From an uncultured Flavobacterium sp. (GTDB lineage: Bacteria > Bacteroidota > Bacteroidia > Flavobacteriales > Flavobacteriaceae), in contig NZ_CAMLIX010000001.1 in assembly GCF_946479975.1 (NCBI RefSeq), positions 27,043-91,042 on the forward strand: DNA of 64,000 nt. The letters run 5' to 3'. The notes under the pieces were generated by a model. That model made no database searches. It was not told the origin of the DNA and saw nothing but the letters and a program-made list of their open reading frames with translations. A program made the translations under genes and the position numbers. Shown here piece after piece: positions 8,151-16,383 of the stretch; the stretch's first letter is position 1; each line of letters begins with the position of its first letter.

Positions 8151-8525
8151 ATGATTAGAAGAATTGATGCCACAGAAAAAGCAATAGAATTGATAAAAGT
8201 TCTAAAAGAAAAACACGGTGATTTAATGTTTTATCAAGCAGGAGGTTGTTGCGAAGGTACGCAGCCACAATGTTTTGAAAAAGGCGGTTATTATCAGCGA
8301 ACTGGAGATGTTTGTATCGGCGTTATTGAAGATACCGAATTTTGGGTAGACAAAGATTTATTCGAATATTGGAAACACGCACATTTTACTTTAACAGTAA
8401 TAGATGCATTTGGCGTTGGCGGTTTTTCATTAGAAACACCTTTAAAGAAAACATTTCAAATAGAATATCGAATTTTCACTCCCGAAGAAGAGAAGAATTT
8501 AGAGCCAGTTAGCAGGATTGAGTAG
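8151..8525 (+). CDS. DUF779 family protein, partner of aldehyde dehydrogenase
   Basis: A 124-aa protein matching my knowledge of DUF779: a compact cytosolic protein with the cysteine-rich stretch QAGGCCEGTQPQCF near residues 32-45, then GDVCIGVIED and a C-terminal DAFGVGGFSLETP segment. The clustered cysteines suggest metal or thiol chemistry, but the family has no settled function that I know of. It is regularly found beside AldB/AcoD-type dehydrogenases, as here, and may help that enzyme or handle the aldehyde. It is separated from the dehydrogenase by a structured 197-bp spacer. The convergent AraC regulator on its other side may control the pair. Confidence 0.85.
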   Translation: MIRRIDATEKAIELIKVLKEKHGDLMFYQAGGCCEGTQPQCFEKGGYYQRTGDVCIGVIEDTEFWVDKDLFEYWKHAHFTLTVIDAFGVGGFSLETPLKKTFQIEYRIFTPEEEKNLEPVSRIE

Positions 8526-8529
8526 GTTT

Positions 8530-8580
8530 TATTCGCAGTCTCAGTTTTCAGTCTCGGTTTTCAGTTTTCAGTCTCAGTTT
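8530..8580. repeat. Spacer repeat, CAGTCTCAGTTTTCAGT type
   Basis: A run of near-identical words (CAGTCTCAGTTTTCAGT, CAGTCTCGGTTTTCAG) fills the spacer between convergent genes. The same word family, in reverse, appears at 38265-38299 and 44246-44305. Confidence 0.5.
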
Positions 8581-8617
8581 AAAAACTTTGTACCTATGTC
8601 ACTTTGCAACTTTGAAC

Positions 8618-9541
8618 CTAATTAATAAAAAGTAACTGATATTGTTTCGGAGTAATTCCTTCATGTTTTTTGAATAATCTGATGAAGTAATTTGCATCTT
8701 CAAAACCGCATAAATAACAAACTTCATTGATTTGAAGCGTTGGGTTTTTTAATAAGTTTTTAGCGCATTTTATTTTTTCATTCAAAATATATTCAATCGG
8801 ACTCATGCCGAGTTCACGTTTAAAGAAACGGTAGAAAGAGGTGGTACTCATGCAGGCTTTTTCGCTTAAAGTTTTCAAATTCATGTTTTCCTTTAAGTTC
8901 TGCTTGATATAGGCTGTAACTTCTGTGATTGGATTATTGGTTTCTTGAAATTTTCCTTCATCCAAAGATTTTAAAGTTTGAGTCTGAATGATTCGAATTA
9001 ATAATTCTTTTAAAGTCAAATCGGCTAAAATATCCTTCGTAATCGAAGTGCTCATGCATTCCTTTATCAATTTATTGATGGTTGCTGCCATTTCTACATT
9101 GTTGTAAAAAAAATAATTCTGATAGTTTAACTGCCAAAACATATTATTTCCTTCTTTTGGATACTGCTCGTTGAGAAAATTTAGAATTTCAGCAATTTTT
9201 GCCTGATCTATTGCTAACGCCAAACATTGCGTAGGATTGTTTTTTGATGCCTCGGGAAAATCGATTTTCATTTCAACATTAGAAGGCACAATTACCGTTT
9301 CACCTGGCAGATATTCAAATTCAGGATCATCAAAAAGATGCATTACCTTCTTGCCACGAAGCATGCTGGTTACTACTAAATCATTAAATTTCAGAGGAAC
9401 CATTTTAGTCGATTCGTAAGTTTCAAACAAATTCAATTCACAATGGTTAAGATTGTAAATCGTCCTGTTTTCAACAAGTGTCTTTAAAGATTTTTCTTGT
9501 GATAACTGAAGCGGATTGACTAGAAATCGTTGGTTGTTCAT
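8618..9541 (-). CDS. AraC family transcriptional regulator
   Basis: A 307-aa regulator. The C-terminal hundred residues hold the two helix-turn-helix motifs of AraC/XylS proteins (NLKTLSEKACMSTTSFYRFF, then INEVCYLCGFEDANYFIRLF and a KHEGITPKQYQ end). The N-terminal part resembles an AraC_N cupin-like sensor domain, with PGETVIVPSNVEM in the barrel region. It binds DNA in the cytosol and presumably responds to a small ligand. It is convergent with DUF779 and the dehydrogenase. AraC proteins with this sensor type are common beside aldehyde dehydrogenases, so control of that pair is a reasonable inference. The start is the first good ATG, and the leader contains no clear promoter box. Confidence 0.9.
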   Translation of the reverse strand: MNNQRFLVNPLQLSQEKSLKTLVENRTIYNLNHCELNLFETYESTKMVPLKFNDLVVTSMLRGKKVMHLFDDPEFEYLPGETVIVPSNVEMKIDFPEASKNNPTQCLALAIDQAKIAEILNFLNEQYPKEGNNMFWQLNYQNYFFYNNVEMAATINKLIKECMSTSITKDILADLTLKELLIRIIQTQTLKSLDEGKFQETNNPITEVTAYIKQNLKENMNLKTLSEKACMSTTSFYRFFKRELGMSPIEYILNEKIKCAKNLLKNPTLQINEVCYLCGFEDANYFIRLFKKHEGITPKQYQLLFIN

Positions 9542-9614
9542 TGAAATTTAATTTTTAGTGAAGACTTTAAATTTAATGAAAATAAGGATATGAAAAATTA
9601 GATTTAACTTTTTA

Positions 9615-10478
9615 TTAAATCAATTCCTCAACATGCTTTTTAATGTTTTCAGAAATCTTTTTCGTTGGTAAATCATTTTCGTCATCACCAAACGGATCTT
9701 CAATTTCTTCGGCAATAAGTTCTAAACTCGCCAAAACATAAAATATAAAAACAACTACCGGAGCAACAAAATATCCTAAACTTACAGAATATCCAAATGG
9801 TAAAGTCATCGTGTAAAAGAAAATAAACTTTTTGATGAAAGCACTGTAAGAGTAGGGAATAGGTGTGTTTTTGATTCGTTCACAAGCGCCACATATATCT
9901 GTAAATGAAACCAATTCATCATTTAAAGTAATCAGCTGATCGCCAGAAATTTTACCAGCCTCATACAAATCATTGATTTTATGATACATAATTCTTTTCA
10001 ACTGGTTTGGTTTGTGCTTGTGGTGATCTAATTCTAAATCAACATCCTCAAACAACATTTTGCTGGTTTCATCATCTTTTAAATGTTTGTGCAAAATGTC
10101 AGCATACATCGGGATGTATTTTCTAAAGAATTTCTTGTCGTTTTCTTCTTTTAAAATAGCAGAAAGTTTAATAGCAAAATTTCTACTATTATTTACAAGT
10201 CCGCCCCAAAGTTTACGGCCTTCCCACCAGCGGTCGTATGCAGTATTGGTTCTAAAAACAAGAAGAAGTGAAATAACAAAACCCAGCATTCCGTGCATGA
10301 TAGGAATATTGTGGATGTAATCGTTTTTTGTAACTTTAAAATATTCGACTTCCAAATAACCAACAACGGCAGCATAAATTCCAATAGCAATAATTATAGG
10401 GAACAGTTTTCGAACTGTATCCGATTTATGAAAATGAAAAATAAAAGTAAACCAGTCTTTGGTATTGTATGAAATCAT
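9615..10478 (-). CDS. Bestrophin-like chloride channel family protein
   Basis: A 287-aa inner-membrane protein of the bestrophin/UPF0187 family. The family pattern is clear: hydrophobic segment LFPIIIAIGIYAAVVGYLEV (about residues 24-43), then HGMLGFVISLLLVFRTNTAYDRWWEGRKLWG (in part about 64-94). A second hydrophobic pair lies near residues 215-260, followed by the acidic IEDPFGDDENDLP motif. Bacterial members form pentameric anion or cation channels. The gene begins 27 bp after the TolC stop in the same direction, so it is probably the last gene of the efflux transcript. Whether it contributes to efflux is unknown. Confidence 0.9.
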   Translation of the reverse strand: MISYNTKDWFTFIFHFHKSDTVRKLFPIIIAIGIYAAVVGYLEVEYFKVTKNDYIHNIPIMHGMLGFVISLLLVFRTNTAYDRWWEGRKLWGGLVNNSRNFAIKLSAILKEENDKKFFRKYIPMYADILHKHLKDDETSKMLFEDVDLELDHHKHKPNQLKRIMYHKINDLYEAGKISGDQLITLNDELVSFTDICGACERIKNTPIPYSYSAFIKKFIFFYTMTLPFGYSVSLGYFVAPVVVFIFYVLASLELIAEEIEDPFGDDENDLPTKKISENIKKHVEELI

Positions 10479-10505
10479 TAAAGTTTGTTTTGAAACAAAT
10501 TTAAA

Positions 10506-11816
10506 TTAAAAATTAATATTTCCTGCTAATTCTTTTAAGGCAATTTCAGATAATTTCGCTTCGTACTGCGCATTGCTGTAACGCACTTTTGCATTGACAT
10601 AATTGAGCTGTGCAGTTCTAAAATCGATAGTTGTAATAGTTCCAATTTTGAATTTATCTAAAGTGATTTCTAAATTCTGTCTTGCAATTGCTTCGTTATC
10701 TTCTTCTAAATCAATTAATTCTAGGTTGGTTAAATAAGTCTGAAATGCTGTGCTTAATTGTGTATTCAAAATCAGATTTTGCTGTTCGATAGCAATCTGG
10801 GTATTTTCAATCTGCATTTTTGCTACTTTTTCATTTCGATGCTGATTAAAACCATCAAAAATATTCATTGAGGCATTAAAACCGTAGTTTAAACCTCTGT
10901 TAGAAGTCTCGCTTGTAAATCCTAAACTCGATTGGCTTTCGCTAAAATTATAACCCGTAGTCAATCTCAAAGTAGGATAACGGCTTGCTTTAACTTGCTT
11001 TAATTGCAATTCGGCAATACGTTTGTTTATGATCTGAGATTCTAGTGCTGGATTTTGCTTTTGAGCTAAATCAATTAAATTGGCTAAAACAAGTTTGTTG
11101 TCAACAGTAACTTCATCTGTCACTTTGAAATCAATTTTTGGATCGCGTGCTAAATATTGGTTCAATAAAATTTTAGCATTCGCATACGATTCTTTTTGTC
11201 TTAATAATGCCACTTGATCTGAATTTAAATCAACCTGCGCATTTAAAACCTCTAATTTTGAAGCTTTTCCAATCGTAAAACGGTTTTGGGCCAAAGTTAA
11301 ACGCTGTTTCGAAATTACAATTGTAGTATCTAAAGCGGCTAATTGATGCTGTTGCTGCACCAAATCATAATAAGCGGAATTTACATCACCAATTTTTTCT
11401 AAAATAGTCCTTTTAAGCTCTGCATCTCCCAGTTTTTGAAGTTCTTTTAACTGATCGTATCTGGCAAACATTCTCATTCCGTCAAAAACGGTCCATCCTA
11501 AACTTACGCCGTAGTTTAAACTGTTGTTTTTTGCATTATCCAACGTTGTTGATGTACCATCCTGACGAACTTGTGTAGAGTTAGTAACATTATTATTATC
11601 TGTCACATTTGCAGTTGCAATTGGGAGCATTCCAGCGTTACCAACAGTTACATTTGTCTCGTTTATTCTAGAATTGTTTTTAGCAATTTTAATTTCGAAG
11701 TTATTCTCCAAAGCTATCGTCATGGCCTGTTCAATGGTCAGAACTTCCTGTGCAGTTGCCTGAAGCATGCAAGAAAATAGAATTAATAAAGTGCAGTATA
11801 TATTTTTGATATTCAT
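10506..11816 (-). CDS. TolC family outer-membrane efflux protein
   Basis: A 436-aa outer-membrane factor. A signal peptide (residues 1-22, ending ATA-Q) is followed by two homologous repeats of long amphipathic helices typical of OEP domains, each with LAQxxxxxG-type segments (LTLAQNRFTIGKASKLEVL, and ITLDKFKIGTITTIDFRTAQ). It would form a trimeric channel across the outer membrane for the pump encoded upstream. It is third in the order MFP, RND, TolC, with a 61-bp gap after the RND gene. The exported substrate cannot be told from sequence. Confidence 0.93.
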   Translation of the reverse strand: MNIKNIYCTLLILFSCMLQATAQEVLTIEQAMTIALENNFEIKIAKNNSRINETNVTVGNAGMLPIATANVTDNNNVTNSTQVRQDGTSTTLDNAKNNSLNYGVSLGWTVFDGMRMFARYDQLKELQKLGDAELKRTILEKIGDVNSAYYDLVQQQHQLAALDTTIVISKQRLTLAQNRFTIGKASKLEVLNAQVDLNSDQVALLRQKESYANAKILLNQYLARDPKIDFKVTDEVTVDNKLVLANLIDLAQKQNPALESQIINKRIAELQLKQVKASRYPTLRLTTGYNFSESQSSLGFTSETSNRGLNYGFNASMNIFDGFNQHRNEKVAKMQIENTQIAIEQQNLILNTQLSTAFQTYLTNLELIDLEEDNEAIARQNLEITLDKFKIGTITTIDFRTAQLNYVNAKVRYSNAQYEAKLSEIALKELAGNINF

Positions 11817-11877
11817 ATTTAATTTCTTTTACCAAAGATCACAAATTTTGCAGTGTAAAATCCTGATTTTATGGTTT

Positions 11878-14800
11878 CTATTTTATACTTTCTCTTTCGT
11901 ATTCGTCGATATGGTCAAATTCAGGATAATGTTTTCTGGCTTTAGACCACATTAAATAAATAGCAGGAATTACAAAAAGCGTTAAGGCCAATGAGAAAAT
12001 AGTACCGCCCACAATTACAACTCCCATACCAATTCTACTGGTAGACGCAGCACCCAAAGACATTGCAATTGGAAGTGCTCCTAAAGCAATCGCTAAACTG
12101 GTCATTAAAATTGGTCGTAAACGCGCTTCTGAAGCTTCTAAAATTGCTTCTAATTTTGGTTTTCCTTGTTCACGTAATTGATTCGCAAATTCGACAATCA
12201 AAATACCATTTTTGGTTACCAGACCAATAAGCATTACGGTTCCAATCTGGCTGAAAATATTCCAACTTTGATTGAATAACCATAAAGAGAATAAAGCTCC
12301 CGCAACCGCCATTGGAACGGTTAAAATGATAATAAACGGATCAATGAAACTTTCAAACTGCGCTGCAAGAATCAGGAATATTAATAATAAAGCCAATCCG
12401 AAGGCAAAAGAAGTATTCGAGCTGCTTTCTACGAAATCTCGTGATTCTCCAGCTAAATCGGTTGTGAAGGTTTCGTCTAAAACTTTCGCTTTAATTCGGT
12501 CCATTTCCTGGATTCCGTCGCCCATACTTTTTCCCGGTGCTAAACCAGCTGCAACAGTAGCCGACATGTATCTATTGTTATGATACAGTTGAGGCGGATT
12601 ACTTTGTTCGTAAACTTTGACAACGTTATCCATCTGAATCAATTCTCCGTTTTTGTTTTTTACAAACATCGAAGTCAAATCCAGAGGTTTAGATCTGTCT
12701 TTTTGATCAAACTGACCAATTACTTGATATTGTTTTCCGTTTTTAATGAAATAACCAAAACGCTGTCCGCTTAACGAAAGCTGTAAAGTTTGTGCGATAT
12801 CCAAAATAGAAATTCCTAAACTTTCTGCCTTTGCACGATCGATAGTAACGTTCAATTCAGGTTTATTGAATTTTAAATTTACATCTGTAATCGAGAAAAC
12901 ATCACTTTTACCAACTTCGTCCATAAACAAAGGAATTTTTTCTCTTAATTTATTAAAAGTTGGAGCTTGAATAATATACTGGATTGGCAAACCGCCACGT
13001 CTGTTTACAGCAATTGTTGGCTGCTGGATAACAGAAGTTTTAGCATCTGGATATTTTTTTGTCCATTTTGATAATTGGTCAGCAATTTCTTTTTGCGATC
13101 TTTCTCTTTCATCGGGTTGTTTTAAAGAAAGTCTGATAAAACCTGAATTTGCTGCAGAACCTCCAGAACCCGGTGCGGTAATGACCAAACTAACTTTCTT
13201 TTCAGGAATCGAATCATCAACCAATTGTGATATTTCCTGCATAAAACGGTTGGTGTAGTCATAAGATGAACCTTCTGGAGTGGTCATACGCATGGTTACA
13301 GAACTACGATCGTCATAAGGAGCAGTTTCTTTTGGAAGAATCGTAAAGAACAAATAAATCAATCCAAAACAAGCAATCAAAATTGGAAAACTCAGCCATT
13401 TTTTAGCCATAAATTTATTTAATGCCTCAGCATAACCGCTGTTCATTTTTTCAAAGAAAGGCTCAGTTTTAATATAGAATTTTGATTTTTTCTGCTCGCC
13501 GCCTTTCATTAAATAGGCATTTAACATTGGTGTTAAAGTCAGCGATACAAAGGCAGAAATTAAAACTGCTGCGCCAATTACAACTCCAAATTCCCTAAAC
13601 AAACGACCGACAAATCCCTCAAGGAAAATTACGGGTAAAAATACAGAAGCCAGCGTTACCGAAATCGAAATTACAGCGTAAAAAATTTCGTTAGAACCTT
13701 TAATCGCAGCTTCGATTGGCGACATTCCTTCTTCAACTTTTTTAAATATATTTTCAGTTACTACAATTCCGTCATCAACCACCAATCCTGTTGCCAGTAC
13801 GATAGCCAGAAGAGTCAATACATTTATAGAAAAACCGAAAAGCCACATTATAAAAAACGTAGCAATTAAAGAAACAGGAATGTCAATTAAAGGTCGAAAT
13901 GCAATTGCCCAATCTCTAAAAAATAGATATATAATAATGATTACCAGAATGATAGATATTCCTAATGTTTCTGCAACTTCTAAAACAGATTTTTTGACGA
14001 AAAGTGTATTATCGAGTGCAATATTTAGTTTTATATCTTTTGGAAGATCTTTTTTTAACGCTTCGTATTTTTTGTAAAACTCAGCTGAAATATCCAAATA
14101 ATTTGCTCCAGGCATCGGCACGATTGCAAGTCCAATCATTGGAAGTCCGGATGAAGTTAATCCAGTTTCAATATTTTCTGGACCCAATTCGGCACCTCCA
14201 ACATCACTCAAACGAACAATTTTATCTCCATCCGTACGAATGATAATATCATTGAATTCTTCTGGTTTAGAAAGGTTTCCAATAGTTTTTACAGTAAGTT
14301 CAGTATTATTACCTGTTAATTTTCCAGATGGTAATTCTACGTTTTGTGAATTTAAAGCAGTTCGAACTTCTGCCACCGTACAACCGTAAGCGGCTAATTT
14401 TGCGGGATCGATCCATAAGCGCATGGCGTAGCGTTTTTGTCCCCAAATCTGCACGGCACTTACACCCGGAATGGTCTCTAAACGCTGCGAAATAACATTT
14501 TCTGCGTAATCACTTAATTCTAAAGAACTTCGTGTATCACTTTGAACCGTCATAGAAATAATAGATTCACTATCTGCATCGGCCTTAGAAACAACGGGCG
14601 GTGCGTCAATATCTTGCGGTAAACTTCTAATTGCTTGCGAAACCTTGTCACGAACATCATTCGCTGCTTCCTCTAGATCTTTATCCAGATTAAATTCTAT
14701 AGTGATATTACTGCTTCCTTGATTACTTGAAGAGGTAATATTTCGAATTCCGTCAATTGCATTTACTGCTTTTTCAAGAGGTTCAGTAATCTGTGATTCA

Positions 14801-14976
14801 ATAATGTCAGAATTCGCACCCGTATAATTGGTACGAATAGAAACCTGCGCGGGATCGATAGAAGGAAACTCTCGAACACCTAAAAAAGTATAACCAATAA
14901 AACCGAATAGAATAATTAATAAATTCAGTACTATGGTTAAAACAGGTCTCTTTATACTTGTAGTTGATAAACTCAT
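11878..14976 (-). CDS. RND efflux pump inner-membrane transporter (AcrB/MexF-like)
   Basis: A 1032-aa HAE1-type RND transporter of full length. It begins with a short cytosolic segment and TM1, followed by a large periplasmic loop starting at REFPSIDPAQV. The proton-relay aspartate pair lies in TM4 in the motif GLVVDDGIVVTEN. A second periplasmic loop carries GSGGSAANSGFI, and the C-terminal half has the mirrored TM set, with GLVTKNGILIVEFAN at TM10. It uses proton motive force to drive substrates from the periplasm through TolC. It is second in the operon, 101 bp after the adaptor gene. No truncation is visible. Substrate range is unknown. Confidence 0.96.
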   Translation of the reverse strand: MSLSTTSIKRPVLTIVLNLLIILFGFIGYTFLGVREFPSIDPAQVSIRTNYTGANSDIIESQITEPLEKAVNAIDGIRNITSSSNQGSSNITIEFNLDKDLEEAANDVRDKVSQAIRSLPQDIDAPPVVSKADADSESIISMTVQSDTRSSLELSDYAENVISQRLETIPGVSAVQIWGQKRYAMRLWIDPAKLAAYGCTVAEVRTALNSQNVELPSGKLTGNNTELTVKTIGNLSKPEEFNDIIIRTDGDKIVRLSDVGGAELGPENIETGLTSSGLPMIGLAIVPMPGANYLDISAEFYKKYEALKKDLPKDIKLNIALDNTLFVKKSVLEVAETLGISIILVIIIIYLFFRDWAIAFRPLIDIPVSLIATFFIMWLFGFSINVLTLLAIVLATGLVVDDGIVVTENIFKKVEEGMSPIEAAIKGSNEIFYAVISISVTLASVFLPVIFLEGFVGRLFREFGVVIGAAVLISAFVSLTLTPMLNAYLMKGGEQKKSKFYIKTEPFFEKMNSGYAEALNKFMAKKWLSFPILIACFGLIYLFFTILPKETAPYDDRSSVTMRMTTPEGSSYDYTNRFMQEISQLVDDSIPEKKVSLVITAPGSGGSAANSGFIRLSLKQPDERERSQKEIADQLSKWTKKYPDAKTSVIQQPTIAVNRRGGLPIQYIIQAPTFNKLREKIPLFMDEVGKSDVFSITDVNLKFNKPELNVTIDRAKAESLGISILDIAQTLQLSLSGQRFGYFIKNGKQYQVIGQFDQKDRSKPLDLTSMFVKNKNGELIQMDNVVKVYEQSNPPQLYHNNRYMSATVAAGLAPGKSMGDGIQEMDRIKAKVLDETFTTDLAGESRDFVESSSNTSFAFGLALLLIFLILAAQFESFIDPFIIILTVPMAVAGALFSLWLFNQSWNIFSQIGTVMLIGLVTKNGILIVEFANQLREQGKPKLEAILEASEARLRPILMTSLAIALGALPIAMSLGAASTSRIGMGVVIVGGTIFSLALTLFVIPAIYLMWSKARKHYPEFDHIDEYERESIK

Positions 14977-15077
14977 AAATTATGATTTTAGAGTTTAGAT
15001 TTTTAATTTAGATGTTGAAATGATTAAAAACAATTCACAATCAGAAATTTATAATCTGGAACTCAAAACTTAAAAAA

Positions 15078-16139
15078 TTACTTTTGGATTTTAACTTTAA
15101 TTGGTGCTTCATTTTTTAAAGACATCACACCGCTTGTAATTAAAGTATCTCCAGCTTTCAATCCAGATAAAATCAAGATAGAAGAATCTGTTCTTGTGGT
15201 AGCATCAACCATAACTTCTTTTGCTTGTCCATTGTTGGCGATAAAAACTTTTTTGCCGTCTTGAATAGGCACAATAGCTTGAGAAGGAACTGCAATAGCA
15301 TCTTTTATAATATTTAAAGGCAGTTTAATATCTGCAAATGTTCCAGGGAAAAGTTTCCCATCCGTATTATCAGCAATGGCACGAATTTGAAGCGTACGTG
15401 TTGCCACAGCTACTTCTGGTTCGATTGCATAAATTTTAGCATTATATGTTTTGTTTGAACCCGAAACCGTGAAATCAATTACAGATCCAGATCGTACCTG
15501 CGAAGCGTATTTTTCAGGGATAGAAAAAGTAATTTTCAGTTTGCTGGTATTCACCAATTTTGCCACTAAAACGGTTGGCGTAATATAAGTTCCCGGAGAG
15601 ATAGATCTTAAACCAATTTTCCCTGAGAAAGGCGCTCTAACAGATGTTTTAGAAATTTGTGCTCTTATTAATTGGCTTTGCGCTTGTGCAGAAGCGTGAT
15701 CTGCTCTTGCAATATCTGATTCTTCTTGGCTGATGGCTTCTTTTTGAAGTAACAATTTAGCTCTTCTTTCATTTTCTGCTGCAAGACCTTCTTTGGTTAC
15801 AGCTTGCCTCAACTGCGCTCTTAACTCAATATCATTTACTTTAAAAAGTACTTGCCCTTTGGTAACATTTGAACCCTCAGTAAAAGATATTCCTTCGACA
15901 ATTCCAGAAACCTCACTATGAATTTCCACTTGTTCGTTGGCTTCAATAGAACCCGAAAGTGATAAATTATTGTCAAAAGTGGAAGTTTTTATTACAATTG
16001 CGTTAACAGTTGTTGGAGCATTTTTGTCACCAGACTTTTTAGTATCATCATTTTTGCTCTTGTTCGAAATAATTCTGTACGCAATAAAACCACCGATTGC
16101 AATGATTAGAAGGGTGTAAATGAGGTGTTTTAATTTCAT
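15078..16139 (-). CDS. Efflux RND transporter periplasmic adaptor (MFP) subunit
   Basis: A 353-aa membrane-fusion protein. The N-terminal membrane anchor LIYTLLIIAIGGFIAYRII is followed by a linker, a lipoyl-like half (QVEIHSEVSGIVEGISFTEG), an alpha-hairpin (about residues 110-160), the second lipoyl half (VRAPFSGKIGLRSISPGTYI), and a beta-barrel with a C-terminal domain carrying AVPSQAIVPIQDGKKVF. It bridges the RND protein to TolC. It is the first gene of the operon and is preceded by a promoter-like TTG/TAAATTTG pair. Confidence 0.95.
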   Translation of the reverse strand: MKLKHLIYTLLIIAIGGFIAYRIISNKSKNDDTKKSGDKNAPTTVNAIVIKTSTFDNNLSLSGSIEANEQVEIHSEVSGIVEGISFTEGSNVTKGQVLFKVNDIELRAQLRQAVTKEGLAAENERRAKLLLQKEAISQEESDIARADHASAQAQSQLIRAQISKTSVRAPFSGKIGLRSISPGTYITPTVLVAKLVNTSKLKITFSIPEKYASQVRSGSVIDFTVSGSNKTYNAKIYAIEPEVAVATRTLQIRAIADNTDGKLFPGTFADIKLPLNIIKDAIAVPSQAIVPIQDGKKVFIANNGQAKEVMVDATTRTDSSILILSGLKAGDTLITSGVMSLKNEAPIKVKIQK

Positions 16140-16187
16140 AAAATTGAGGTAGATATAGATTTTAGGTTTTGGTTTTCAGCAAGCTTA

Positions 16188-16215
16188 CAAATTTAACTTT
16201 TTGATGCGAAATCAA
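16188..16215 (-). promoter_or_regulatory. Candidate promoter of the efflux operon
   Basis: On the minus strand TAAATTTG (16188-16195) lies 17 bp downstream of TTG (16213-16215), within a TTTTG run. This matches the TTG/TAnnTTTG pattern and sits about 50 bp before the adaptor ATG. Confidence 0.5.
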
Positions 16216-16383
16216 AAGTCGTTGGCTTTTATTTAACACTTGTAGGTACAAAGGTTAGCATTTAGACTAGAAATACCGTAAAAGGTTTAATAAAAGATTA
16301 TTTTTTTAATTAACGATCACAAAATAATTAATAAAATCAGAAAAACTTAGAACCTTAGCAGTTCAGAACCTTAGCACCTTTAC

